Assembly: GCF_050948215.1 (NCBI RefSeq)
Contig: NW_027488827.1
Coordinates: 186,001-250,000, forward strand
Source: Halictus rubicundus
Lineage: Eukaryota; Arthropoda; Insecta; Hymenoptera; Halictidae
Reading direction: 5' to 3'
Length of the DNA stretch: 64,000 nt
Part shown: positions 52,050 to 64,000 of the stretch, piece by piece
Layout of the letters: each line of letters starts with the position of its first letter
Position numbering within the stretch: the first letter of the stretch is position 1
The notes under the pieces: model-generated
Told to the model about the DNA's origin: nothing
What the model saw: the letters and a program-made list of their open reading frames with translations, nothing else
Database searches by the model: none
Translations under genes and position numbers: made by a program

Positions 52050-52325
52050 GCTTCTTTGAAAGAGGAAGGTTCAGTCTAGCGCGCGCTGATCGTGAGCTGA
52101 CGAGATTATGCAGATATTTGGTAATATTAATATAAGCATTAGTAGTAGGCCAAAAAGTCGAGAGTAGCGCGCGCTAGATAATATCACCTGCTACAAATTG
52201 AGCTATATTTTGTCCTGATTCTCTGCGAAATAAAGCGAAAAACTTGAAGCACGTTTCCGCCGTCAGAATTCATGATATCGATAATACAGAGCAAAAAATG
52301 TGACCAGTTTAGTCACAGACTTGAG
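52050..52325 (-). repeat. Interspersed repeat, copy 2
   Basis: Reverse-complement relative of 22,330-22,645, sharing CTACAAATTGAGCTATA, GCGAAATAAAGCG, CAGAATTCATGATATCGATA and CAAAAAATGTGACC, as well as GAAAGAGGAAGGTTC and GAGCTGACGAGATTATG. The two copies are about 80 percent identical. Confidence 0.65.
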
Positions 52326-54919
52326 ATCCGTCGGATCAATACCAAGACGGATCTGAAGTCAGTGCCTGAAGGCTGTGAACAGAAATTATACAACAGTTAC
52401 CGATCTGCTGACTCTGAAAAAGTCACGTGACTACCCTCGGCTCTTAATTACAATTTAATTCGCGGTAATTCGTAACCCAGTTGTGAACTGTACTGAATCC
52501 ATCATTTTGTCGAAGCTGAAGTTAGTCTAGTCAACTTTACCAGTCTGGAATTGCAGATTGATGCGAAAGGAGCTCTGCAAATTTGTTTATAACATCCCAA
52601 AAAGAGAGATTCGTATATATTCAAGTTTTCCATACGAGCAGTTGACCCTGCAATATTTTCTGCCATTACCATCTTAAAAAACCTCAAAAAGCGTTCCAGT
52701 CTGGTTCGACCAGTGACCCGCAAAATGGTGGTTGTCAAGGGCTTCGTTGCAAGGATGCGCGACAGGTATTGTGCTTGATGCATCGGTTACCTCGTACTGG
52801 GGGTCGTTAATGGATTTTAGTTAATGCGTTTTCCTCAGCCATTAGTGCTGGTCCCCATTAGCAAGTTTAATTAAAAAATGTTCTCCGGACGCCGCTCAAG
52901 CGTCACCAACGCAATTAACAGAACGGTCGAACGGAAGGAAAAAGCCCGACTGCAACAAATAATTCAGCCATCCTGATGCGCCCGAGCACTATAAATATTC
53001 GCCGAACTACGCGCTTCGGGAAGAAGACGCGGGAAATACGGCAATTTCCGTCGACGTATTTTCAGCGAACAAAGACCACCTAACCTAACCTAAAGTCCAC
53101 CTAACTGCACCGGACCAATACACCGATTCGTTCCCATCAAAAAGAGGAGAAACGAAGAAGAAAATTATCGAATTATTATTATCAGTGCTGTTGCAGATAC
53201 GTAGGTGCATGCATTCACAATTTGAACGACGCGTGAAGGGCTCGAAAGTCGTTCAGTGTAAATCCAATTTTCTTATTTTAATTTTTATAATTCTGGGATT
53301 GTTAATATTACATATATTCTTCCGAACGTTTATGCACACATCTTTTGACATCGTCGATTTAGAAAAATTAAAGGAACTGTTGCTCAGTGATTTTTATGCA
53401 AAATAAAAATTTTCAAGCCTTGGAAGCTACATTGAAATTTATTTCTTTTCTCAGTGTTCGAGCAATCAGCTGTTCGGTGCCGCTGTGCGTCGGCACGCAC
53501 ACACAGCAAATTAGCGACTGCCGAACTTTGTTTGTATTGAGGACTCGGCCGTCGTCGCGGTTCGTCTCCCTCTCACCACGCACACTTCGGGTGGCAAGGG
53601 TAGTTTGGGGTGCGTGGCGAGGGGAGAGAGCCGCGTCAATATACACGGCAATCCGTCGAGCCCTCGCTCTCTTTTCCGAGAATCGCAGTGGTAACAATAA
53701 TAAATCAGTTAGCTCTCCCACAAATCACATTTTATTTCTCAAATCATTCGGATCGTAAGTTAAAGGTTCCTCGTTACGGAACCCAACGAAGATCCAAAAC
53801 ACTCCGTAACAATGAGAAGCTGAAAATAATTTTCAAAAAGTTATCTATTCGATCGATTCATTTTCGTTATAAATGCGTAAAATCCCATAATGCAAACGCG
53901 TTGACGTTGGTGTGGTGTCGTCCATGCGCGGTGCTTTTAATTGAGCCTGAATTCGATTACTCGGCTGTGGCGTTTACAACCGATATTTATGTAATTACAA
54001 CCGCGGTTTAATTCTGACACGGCCTTATTGCGGAAAGAGCCCTCAGTAAATATCGATTTGCCAATAATAACTTCAACAGTGTTCGTTCGTTGGTCGGGTC
54101 ACCCTAACCCCTTCGTGGAATCGAATTCCGACGCGAGTTGGTCGCGACAAACGGGAAGACAAAGCGGTCGGAGCGGTAGCTGGTAGGCCGACATGTGCCT
54201 CGGAAAGCCACCCTTCGGCTGACATTGAGGGCCAGAGTACCTTCTTTGGGTTCAGCTTCACCCATGATGTGCAAAATTAAAAAATGTGACAACAAATTTT
54301 CTCCGCGGTTGACATAAATTTTTCAAAAAAATTGTTTACATCAGCTAAGAAACTAATTTAATGTCTCGAAAAAATTGAAGCCCAATGAGTGTTATCGTCT
54401 TTTCGAAAGTGTCCGATTACTGCCGTTTCCTGCCCAATTCGAACAACCTAGTGTCCGTAAATATAAAATAACACAGTTTTCGTAAGCTAATGATTTTACC
54501 ATTGGTTATCACTCATTCCCAAATTTTGGGATCACTGTACGAAAGCCCTTGGGAAACAGAAATTCTCGAATCAAGACACTTCCATTTTTCCACATCTGCC
54601 ATAAGCTAATGATTTTTCTTTTCACTGTTATTCGTCCCGAAACTTTGAGCTCACTATACTGACCCTTAGGCAGACCTTGAAAAATTTTAGTTAAAAGAAG
54701 AAATAGCTATTCGAAATAATTTATTTCCCACCTTTATTTCCATATTCCTGTTTGCAGATAAAAATAGTATTGATTCATTTGATACATTAGCAATTTCAAG
54801 TATTATATTATTTCAATATTTATATTTCTTTATTTCAAATATGTCAAAAGAGGGTCGGTATAAAGTATACTCAAACGCGACAATCTCGGCACCAGATATA
54901 ATTTTGAAAAATAACTTCA
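52326..54919. other. No recognisable gene
   Basis: Unassigned DNA. A short CCTAACCTAACCTAA run at 53,079-53,093 is too brief to be telomeric repeat. Frames at 52,502-52,783 (minus), 53,387-53,758 (plus) and 53,610-54,011 (plus) are unrecognised. Confidence 0.35.
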
Positions 54920-54952
54920 CAATTATCTCAAACAATTATAAAATAAACTAAT

Positions 54953-55307
54953 TATGTTATTGAACACGTATGGGAAATGTGTATGGGAGGGGATGACGGA
55001 AGAGGATGGCAGGGGATGGTTTGGGCAGTGCTCGGGTCGAGGGGGAAGGGGAGGAATGGTTGAGGAAGGTGGGCGAATGGTGGGAGAATATGATTGGAAG
55101 AGTCGATCGATGAGGTTAGGGAAGGGGGCGGAGGTGTGTGTGAGTGTGTGAGAGAGAGAGAAAAGACAGGTATGCTGTGTATTATTATTTTTTCTGTGAT
55201 AAGTTGCATAATGTAACTTATTGTAGGTTAAGTTATTGTATTTCTGGCGTTGGTTATTTTATTTTTATATTGTTACTTTTATCCTATTTTATGGAAAGTC
55301 GACAAGA

Positions 55308-55352
<45 letters not shown>

Positions 55353-55402
55353 TGTGTATAAAGCTGTGTGCGGTTTTGCGTGGTAAGGTAATTGTTAAGT
55401 TA
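54953..55402 (+). mobile_element. 5'-truncated LINE insertion with long target duplication
   Basis: CAATTATCTCAAACAATTATAAAATAAACTAAT at 54,920-54,952 recurs at 55,403-55,435 with about three differences, a duplication of 33 bp (key blocks CAATTATCT and ATAAAATAAACTAAT). The insert's first 190 bp encode, in shifted frames, GGDDGRGWQGMVWAVLGSRG-like sequence, the counterpart of EEKGWQERMWEVLEVVGGGE in the 46,299 copy. A CT microsatellite lies at about 55,309-55,350. The frames are broken. Confidence 0.72.
55309..55350. repeat. (CT)n microsatellite
   Basis: Uninterrupted CT dinucleotides of about 40 bp in the 3' part of the LINE insertion. Confidence 0.9.
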
Positions 55403-55435
55403 GCAATTATCTGAAATAATTATAAAATAAACTAA

Positions 55436-58400
55436 TATTTTATTTGAAATAATGTTTCAAATGATGTCACTTCTAAAGCAACCACCACACTCCGGGTTTT
55501 ATCCGTTTATGGAAAAAATGAGTAGGTAAAGTTTAAATTATGGTTATTAGCGCGTGTTATAGGTGAGCAACAAGTCCGTACAGTGTAGCGAAGACGGAAT
55601 AACAAATGCATCTAGGCCGCGCGGCTGCCGTAGCTTCTGATTATCAGTTGTAAAAGATGGAGACAGGCCCTCGAGGTGTTTGTCTTTTGCTGCAAACTAC
55701 TTACAACTTGTCCTTGATATAATATTTACAAACAGTCTTGTATTCTGTGCAGCAATTCTAACGATTTTTAGTTGACCATCGGCAATGTAGGTTGCACTTG
55801 AGTTGATTCGATGACAGAGCACCTGCGTTTAAGTCACTCAACGGTTAACAAAGTTGCAGCCAGTAATCAGCACTGACCTATTCACCGCGGGTGTGTGTAT
55901 GCAAAGTGTTGGTTCTCTATTACTGTTGCCATCAATCTCACTAAAATAGTTCTCTTTAACTTAAGGGTATATGCAACCTCGTAGACCTCATAAAATCGAG
56001 TGAATCTAACATTTTTCTCTCGCGTACAAAGATACTGTAAACAAAAGACATTCTTTTAGAGAATATTAAGCAACATTTTAGCTTTATTCTCATATTTTTG
56101 TTTTTACGTAAAATTGCAAAATGGAGGAGTTATATAACATGTAGCTGTCTAAGGATGAATATAATTGCTTCAATTAAAAACTGTGTTCCCCGTAAAATAT
56201 AATATAGCTACCAGGCCGTTGCAAAACCGCTGTAATTTATCTCGGCGAATTTTTATTTTGCAATTCCTACGCAGTGGGCATTCCATTACACTATGCACCG
56301 AAATAGATTGAACGGTTAGACGGAAAAAAAATCCACCCTCGCCAGAGGCATTCCAATGTCCTGTAAAGAAAAAATCTGCGGCAAGTTTGATTGAATAATA
56401 ATTATCGGAATTTCTTTCGGGGCATAGTCCGGGCTCCGATATCGGGAAACCATCCCACGATTAGGAATAATCTTTTTGGCTATCGAAAGTTTTTGAGTAT
56501 TTCCGATATTATCGCGAACCGATTTACGCTTTGATAAATTATAATTAAATTACTCTTTTAGACGCTCTTTCAATTACTAAAGAGTCAGTTCGTCATACCG
56601 AACCGTAAGATTTTTCTGGATGAATTAGTTTACTACGCGAAGGGAAAAAGAAATTTCGAAAGAATTGCGGGGAAAATACTAAAAGTTCTTTTGTACGAGA
56701 GAAAACACACAGAAAATGAAAATTACTTGCATAGCAAAATTTTAAAAATTCGGTTCCGACCAATTGCAATTTTTTTATAAAAGATTCTTTTATTTCAGAA
56801 TATTCATTCTTCTAACATTTCGAAGAGGGCAAAGTCGTTTCGTACAATTTTTATAAAGTTGCCATTTTAGAAGTGTCCGAATAGAACTGTGACAGACCGT
56901 ATGTCTTCAGACACTATAATTATGGACATTACACGACGCTGTAATATTGGTACGAAACTATAATCAAATAGGGCGTGGCGGGGGGGGGGGCAAACGGAAT
57001 AACCAAGTAGCATTGCAACCCCAGTATATTTCATCCCACCGTTCGTGTCACGGCTGAATGAAAAAGAATGTCGCTCGACAATGTTGCTGGAAAAATGAGC
57101 ACAAGATTGACGATGTATACTATACAGCACGTTGCGAGGCAGCCTTAGGTATTTATCGACCGTGGCCGGTCGACATCCGATAACGAAAAAAAATCGAAGT
57201 GGAGGTGCTGCCGCGGTGAAAGTAGCCACGACCCTGCCGAGAAGGGGTGCAACTTAAAACAGAAAAGCAATTTCTTTCCATAAAGAACCCGTTAGAAACT
57301 CCTCACAATTCCCTTACATTATCCTAGCAAGAAAACTCCGACCCAAAGCATACGCGAAACGAAGAAAATAAATATACTGACGAGAAAGTGTCCCTTTAAC
57401 TAGAATCTTCCTGGAAGCATCCGTTTGCACTCGAGCGAATACTCCTCCTGACATTTTTCACCGTTTTCTACATAGCGTGCAAAGTATACTATTATAAAAA
57501 TATTCTTCACTGTTCAGGGTAATTGTTTACGCCCCCTTGTATTTCATAATGCACCGCTGAGCATTCCTCATAACAGGCTCCGCCCTAAAAGCAGAGGAAA
57601 ATATTATTTCAGTAAATGGTTCATTTTATTCCAAATCGTTTGCACACTTCGGGAATAACGCGTTCGACTACAGTGACATTCTTTTATTATTTCATTAAGT
57701 TCTTCCTCGCGAAAAGTCGCTTCTCCTTCAAAATACCATTTCATTCGAACTGTGTAACAACGATCGCGTTCCGAACGCTGCAAATAATCTTGTTTTATCT
57801 GCTTTTCGTTTGTCTTATTTGATTTTCCGCAAATGAATTCACAGAGTCGGTCGCGGAAATTGTCGCGCGTGTATGGCAATCGCGATTTCATTCGTGCAAG
57901 AAAAATCAAATTAATATCCCCCGCGTAGACATTCGATATTACATACGATGCGAGAGAAACTCTTCGCGTTTTTGTCACCATTTGTTTTTCACATTTCGTA
58001 CGAGGACGTTTCACGTTCGATAAAATGGTACAGCTGAAAAAGGCTATTGCCGAAATTATTTCTCTCTCCGTGGTCGTGCGTTCTATCGTCGTAGCAGTTG
58101 GTCAGATATTAAATCGGAGTGACGAGCGACGGTCGAGGGATAAATCGTAATCAGAAAAGTGTAAATACACGAACGATCAAACGTACAGCGTTAACAGACA
58201 GGGTAAACCAACGGTTCGGTTCGGTCATTTGAGCAGGATCGATCTTTGTCTACGTTTCACAGTGGGATTTCGATTGCGGCATCTGATTCCCGGGTCTCTT
58301 TCCTCATCTCTGACGTTCGCGGGGGTGGGATAGAAAGGGCGTCGCGTGCATACGGTTTCGCTGTCAAAGGGACGATACGTGGTCTCCAGCGAGTTTTGGA

Positions 58401-59243
58401 AAGGTACACCACAGGTTGGCGAAGATATTGTTACCACCGGGGGTTCTCCTGTTCCGATTGAAGAGAAGGGTGGTATTTGCTGACAGCAGGTTGGTGGTGC
58501 ACACCGCAACACGGATTTTGTGCAAGAGACTCTTGAAAACCGTGCGCACCCCTGTCGCGCGAAAGAATTCTCCCCTTTCCACGGGCGGCGTTTTATTTCC
58601 CGAGAAATCGTTTGTCCCTGATCCGCGTGGCTGGAAAAATATCAGCAGCGAACCTAATAAAAGTGAGAACACCTCTCCTCGCCTGTGACGAAATGCGGAA
58701 AATACGAAGCGGATACCGTTGCTCAACGTATCCTCTTCGAAACGGATTTATATTATTTAGTGATTGTAAAATCGAGGCAGCCAATCGATGGGGGCAGAAA
58801 TAAAATAAATCAGCATACGAGAAGCATGTAACAATTTCTGATATTTCGCAGCCGATTGAACAACCAGCGATCGAGCAGTGGCTCCTGAAACTTAGTACTC
58901 TGACGCAACGGCGAAGGGCAGACGGGGTGGGGCCGACACGAACGTGAACGCTACCAAGCAGAACCGGGGGTAATGTAGAATGAAAAACGAGGAAAAGTCG
59001 AAGATAAAATTTCAGTGTAGCTGGAAAACGCGGAGTATTTAGCCGATTTTCTCCTTACGGCGCTGAAAACGTAACAATGAAATTATTCCAATACCAAACA
59101 ATTATGCGACTTAACGAGCAGGTGGGTAAAAAGTACCGACGAGTATAACGCTGTACGTGAATTACATGGAAATTCGTAACTGCTCGAGCATTGTGCCACT
59201 CTCAATGACAGGGTGCTTCGGCGGCACGATTATTGATGTTCCT
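55436..59243. other. No recognisable gene
   Basis: Unique-looking DNA of mixed composition. A minus-strand frame of 136 codons at 57,604-58,014 is lysine/arginine-rich and unrecognised. The GC-richer segment 58,240-58,700 has overlapping frames on both strands, with none recognisable. A poly-G run lies near 56,980. Confidence 0.35.
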
Positions 59244-59312
59244 CGAAATGTAAAATGTAAAATGTAAAATGTAAAATGTAAAATGTAAAATGTAAAATGT
59301 AAAATGTAAAAT
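59244..59312. repeat. AAAATGT heptamer tandem repeat
   Basis: About nine to ten perfect copies of AAAATGT, read directly; likely polymorphic. Confidence 0.92.
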
Positions 59313-60138
59313 GAACTAAAACGTAACGAAGTCAGTCAATCAGTTTAACAGCTACCCCGGGAACGAATCTTAAAGCAACGCGGTACTATACTCAAAAATT
59401 AATCGGTCTTGAAACTCAATGCTGGAAGCGAATGCCATATTCAAGAAACAACCCTTTTCTGCGATTATCTTTGCATCGAATTGAAATGTATAAATACTAT
59501 GAACGCATACAAACCCGCGGTATACATACACATACTATTTTTAACCTCGTAAATCGTATGTGCAAACCACATCCCTTAACGATCTCTTTAACGATCGTTA
59601 TATAACTCTCCACGAGCTGCGAAGATCATCGACTTTATCAAAACTGTTGCAACGGAAAAATCGTGTATCGCCATTGTACAACAGGATATTTTCGTGCCAA
59701 CCCACTCGAATCTATCCGTGTTTGTATACTTCAAAAAAGTGTTGAGCATGTGAAAAATGATTAGTTTAGCAGATATTTCAATTTATATAATGATAAACGG
59801 TCCCAACAAGCTTCGCAATTGTTAATCCGGCTAATTTTCCGAGAACCGGACATCAACGAATGAATTTGTTAGATTAATGGCCGTCCAGGAAGGTGATTTC
59901 ATACCCTTCATTCTACACGGGGGCTAAACAAGTGGCTCGGACGTCGAAACAGAAGACAAGCTCGCCGATGAATAATACCGCAGCTAAATAGGGGCTGGAG
60001 GGCAACAGTTTGTCGAGATAATTAATCCCGGACGGAGGAGTCTTTGGAGCAATTGGAAGCCATTCGACTGTCGGCGATCGTGTTCCGGTAAATTCAAACA
60101 TTCTGGTGGACTACGGTCGGGGATTCCATAAATTCCGG
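59313..60138. other. No recognisable gene
   Basis: Only short unconserved frames. Confidence 0.35.
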
Positions 60139-60151
60139 CGAGAGCGAGAGA

Positions 60152-60199
<48 letters not shown>

Positions 60200-60265
60200 G
60201 AGGGAGAGAGGGAGAGAGAGAGAGGGAGCGAGGGAGAGAGAGAGAGCGAGGGAGAGAGACGGAGG
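60139..60265. repeat. (GA)n / GAGGGA tract
   Basis: A purine tract with GA dinucleotides and GGGAGAGAG variations, about 125 bp. It produces an Arg/Glu-rich shadow frame. Confidence 0.9.
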
Positions 60266-60600
60266 GTGTAAGATTTAAGAAAGGTGTCAGGAGTTCAAAT
60301 AACAGATGGCCTATCGAGGAAAACGGTCTTTATTTGGTCGTGGCTTCGACGAGACTGTCCTCCCGTCCCAAAAGTCGTTCGGTCCCCGCTTCTCGCATCG
60401 TCGCGCCTTAACCTAAACGGTGCGTGCGCCTCCTTCTAAACACTTAGCTGTATCCCGATACGAACCGTGGCTATTACTAATCGAAGAAATCTACGCGACG
60501 CGCCGGGAACCCTTGGTAGATTCTCCCATATGACCTTGGCACCCTTGGAATAGTCTACCTGGCGGCTTGTACCTTCTGAACGGTTTAAAGTACCTGTATC
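60266..60600 (-). other. Possible 3' UTR end on the minus strand
   Basis: The minus strand has AATAAAGACCGTTTTC at about 60,330-60,338, a canonical poly(A) signal, preceded by some 260 bp of moderately GC-rich DNA with no open frame. This is a weak positional hint that a minus-strand transcript ends here. The GA tract just beyond would be genomic. Confidence 0.2.
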
Positions 60601-63600
60601 GATAGCGAAAACTCAAATTACAACTCGCGAGCTCGCCAGACCCGTCTCTCGAATCTTCTGGTTTCTCTAAAATTTTCTAATTAAACAAAATAATTTCTCA
60701 ATCATTTCCTCTCTTTTATTTCGGAACTTCCTACAGGCAAACGATAGGGGAAAATATTGATATAGTCTCTGAATAGTTATAATTCAGTTTCGAACATTAA
60801 GTACTCGAACATTAACTTAACAATTATTTTGTAATAGTGTGTATAATACACGAGTATTCTCGGGCTTTTAAGTTAAGAGATTAAGGGTTGTACTAGTAGA
60901 AACGGACTACCTTGTGGTGACTGATTAGAAAAATTCTCGATATTCTACGGAAATAAATATGGCTGATAAATTAATCGATTTAATTCTGGTATTATTGCAA
61001 AGAGTACACTTTATTGTACATTTAAAAAAATCCTTGCAATTGTATAAATACAAATATGGCCGAAAAACTGATTTCCGTATTACACAGGCTCATCCTTCCC
61101 CTTTATTGTGAGCTCTTAAAAAATTGATTTTAATTGGTACACACCTTGTTGATTATTTTTACAACATTGTCGCAATTGTGTATAAAGAAACAAGGTCCAT
61201 AAAATATTTCCGACCTACATCCGCCGCCGTTTCGCCTATTTCTTTCCAATCAATACCTGTTTCGTCAGACGCGGCGTACCTACCACTTGTTGATTGTTTG
61301 AAAATCTATTTCCGCGAAAAGTGCAGCACGACAGTGGCTGGTAACCAAACAGAGAGAGAGAAAAACCCTCAAAATGATTAAACGTGGAACAGATTCGCGA
61401 AGGAAAACGCACGAACCGCGCAACAGGAAACCGCCATTATTCTACCGACACGAAATGTTTCCCAGCGCTCCAAGGACACACTATCACATATTGACATATT
61501 ATCGTCACATAAATTGACATACCATGTATTTTTGCTCGTGTGAACTCGGAATTGTGTACTACGCAACATAGCGCCGAGGAAACCCCGAAAATTCTCGAAA
61601 AATAATCGGCAAACTTCGGCGCGAAGTGCCCGCCATTTTGGCTCGCGTTATACTCTTAGTTATTCTGCAGTCAATGTTTCATGTTTTTAAAAGTTTTATT
61701 TATCTCTGTCGCGATTATCTAACAGTTGAAACAACTAATCTATAACTGTAAATTTATAATTTCTTTTAAGGTATTAATAATATTGTTTGTAATCATAGAA
61801 AATGATATAATGTATTTAATGATTTGTGACGGACGTATCCCGAATTAATAATGAACCGAAAATAAATTACGGGAGATAGGAAATTCTCGCATAACAACTT
61901 CTTGGGGTACTCGTCTTCAACTACTGTAACGTTGTAAAGGAAACGATACTTCCTTCTGACTTCGTTTGTCTCAAGTTTCGAGCGTAAATTAATTTAAGAA
62001 GCCAGAAGACTTGTTTTGCAGACGCCGGATTAATCGTACTCTGTTCTACTTGCTTCAATATCTAACAAACAAGAGAGGTTGGCAGGTCACAGGATACTGG
62101 TTGATACATTCGAAGTGGCCCTAAAAGTCCTTCAAAAATCCCTACTGTCTCAAAATCTTTGTCGGTGACAAATAAACAATATTATTTATTTGACCAATTT
62201 TTGATAAACGAATCACTGCTATTTCGTTGCACATCAAAAACTTGTACACTCACTCGAGTAAATAATTACTTGGGTAAGCTAATTTTATTTTTCTGAATTT
62301 CTCTTAATTTTCAAAAATACGTTAAAAAATGTTGCAACGGAAGCGTTAACAGCTCCACTCTGAAAATCTAACTGTCTTCGAATATTTCATACACATGATT
62401 AAATGTTTATAAGGTTCCCACGGTGCGGATAAATTTTGGACAATTACGGTAGAGATCTTTTCGACAGTTACGGAGAGAATACGGCATTCGACGAACGGGA
62501 AACGAATTAATGACGAATTTGACACGAATAACGGGGAAACAACTAAAATTTTATTTATTCTTCGTTATTGCGAATAAACTTTAGTAATTCAAGTTTATTT
62601 TTAAATTATTTTAAATTAGTTTCGAATTGTTTGACCAATACCGAACTTTGATACAGAGGCAGACAAGCGAATTCCAGTTACAATCCGAAACGCGCCAATC
62701 GCGAAAGCATTGTCTGTTGATAGTACTGTTGTTAGTCTGTTGATAGACAGACGCGCGTCGGTCCGGGGAACGCGTAATCACATAAAGGACCGCAGAGAGA
62801 AAACTACGCGATTGTTGTCAAAAGACGAAACTATGCTGAATGTAGACCGCGGACTGTTGCAGGAGCAAGCCGCAGTGGGTGTAGGGGAATCAAAGGGCGG
62901 GCTGCAATGTGCGGAGCGAATCCAGAGAGTTCGAAGTTAGATAATTAAAGGCCACCAGGATGGTGCGTTCGGTGCAGCAACAAACAGCGAAACTATGTGT
63001 AGCAATCGGGGGTTGTAACTTATTAAGCTGCAACTAGCGCCGAGAAGTCAAATGGAAATGCAGATTCACATTTGGGGGAGATTTTATAAAGCCAATTTTT
63101 CCTAATTGTAAGACCCTCCCGAAAATAATTCTGACGTCTTGAAATTTTCATCGGCAGACCCCGATTGTTCAAGCAAAATTTATGACGCGCTCAAAAATTT
63201 GATTTTGGGTGAAGAGGACTTTTCTAAACGAAGCCGAGCAGAACATTTTCGCGGAGGAAAAAGATAACTTTTAAAAAAGTAAAACAAAAACTTAACCCTA
63301 GTCTGTTTTAAACTTTTAAAAACTTAAGTAAACTTAAAATTTATTGTAATGATAAAGGTTATTATAAAAAGTATATTCTGCAATGACTACACATCGACTT
63401 TTGTTCTCTGCAATTTTTTTTTTTTCATTGAAAACTGCAGAGAACAGAAGTTAACTAAAAATGTATTCCTTCTTTCAACAATTCTAATGAACAGAGAATA
63501 ATGTAATAACTAGACTGTGGACCTATATCTTGTATTTTTGATTTTTATTTAGTGACGACAATCTATAACTTTAACCATTTGTCCTGCTTTAACCGCAAAA

Positions 63601-64000
63601 GATACGCGAACTCTTTTCACACGCGACGATTCTTTGGACTCGCCCGAGTTGAATGGCGTATTTATTGTATAACATTTTTGTATAAAATTAATAGAATAAT
63701 ATAATATTAGATTTTCTGAAGATTTTTGGAGGATAAATTAATTTTTTTGTTTCTTCGGACATACGCTCGAAATCGTTGAAAATCTGACTGAACGTGTTCT
63801 CGATATTTCTATAAAGTGATGTGAAATCATCATTTTAACGTTAAAAATTAAGGGTTGCAGGCAAAATCTACCTACGTCATAGAGTGAACCGTCTCCCTTT
63901 GGGCATATCGTGAAAAAGCTGTTACAGGTGATACAGACGTAGCGTTTGATGAATCAATTTAAATAGTGCCGCAAGGGACAGGAGAAGATATTGTTGGACA
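60601..64000. other. No recognisable gene
   Basis: AT-rich, unique-looking DNA to the window end. The frame at 62,710-62,940 (76 codons) is unrecognised. No repeats shared with the rest of the window were noticed. Confidence 0.35.

Noticed and set aside
53079..53093. CCTAACCTAACCTAA resembling the insect telomere repeat TTAGG
   Set aside because: Only about three copies in unique DNA; too short to be an interstitial telomere.
57604..58014. 136-codon lysine/arginine-rich minus-strand frame
   Set aside because: No recognised domain, no splice context and an opposite overlapping frame; insufficient to call a gene.
60106..60411. Arg/Glu-rich 101-codon frame
   Set aside because: It is the translation of the GA microsatellite, with no conserved sequence on either side.

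Overview
The window looks like a piece of an insect nuclear genome, most likely a hymenopteran and plausibly an ant. Genes are split by introns with GT/AG splice sites. AT-rich unique DNA alternates with dense, deeply nested transposons (mariner, Tc1, PIF/Harbinger-like, piggyBac-like MITEs, Ty3/Gypsy, BEL/Pao, a 5'-truncating LINE). There are no operons, no prokaryotic signals and no CRISPR array, and I recognised no tRNA by eye. The ant/hymenopteran assignment rests on the transposon mix and is inference.

Layout. 0-0.7 kb: no gene, a GA microsatellite. 0.7-5.2 kb: an internally deleted mariner, split by a 3.95 kb near-perfect palindrome. Each palindrome arm (1,966 bp) holds half of a PIF/Harbinger-like element with a truncated Tc1-like element inside it. 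5.2-10.7 kb: the best conserved gene of the window, a four-exon radial spoke head protein 9 (RSPH9) gene on the minus strand at 9,385-10,694. Its 3' part and downstream DNA are duplicated at 5,193-6,917, with a third Tc1-like copy exactly between the two copies. 10.7-18.7 kb: a short Harbinger-like derivative, tandem repeats, a decayed DDE transposon, a Ty3/Gypsy fragment and an LTR. 18.8-21.5 kb: a candidate divergent gene pair, made of a short minus-strand coding exon and a plus-strand gene encoding an RS-repeat plus RGG-rich protein. 21.7-25.3 kb: a MITE, a Gypsy 3' end with its LTR, and a 1.4 kb foldback repeat.

25.6-42.2 kb is one mosaic locus. It is an array of repeated exon-like units on the minus strand encoding an LRR-like segment and a second conserved segment. 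Two large transposon nests split it. Nest 1 (27,383-33,872) is a mariner-type MITE carrying a Gypsy element, a piggyBac-like MITE, a LINE and an LTR. Nest 2 (35,869-41,898) is a BEL/Pao element carrying a complete mariner that itself carries a foldback MITE, followed by a near-complete Tc1 element. Target-site duplications let the insertion order be read directly.

42.5-44.8 kb holds another LTR retrotransposon end, a truncated MITE, a U6 snRNA-like sequence and one candidate coding exon. From 45 kb to the end the DNA is mostly unique, with no protein I recognise. It carries two 5'-truncated LINE insertions with clear target-site duplications, a few short repeats and microsatellites. It may be intergenic or intronic DNA of a gene lying outside the window.

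The cellular genes do not form a pathway. RSPH9 is a cilium/flagellum component. The RS/RGG protein is probably an RNA-associated nuclear protein, by composition only. Most of the coding capacity belongs to mobile elements, nearly all of them broken.
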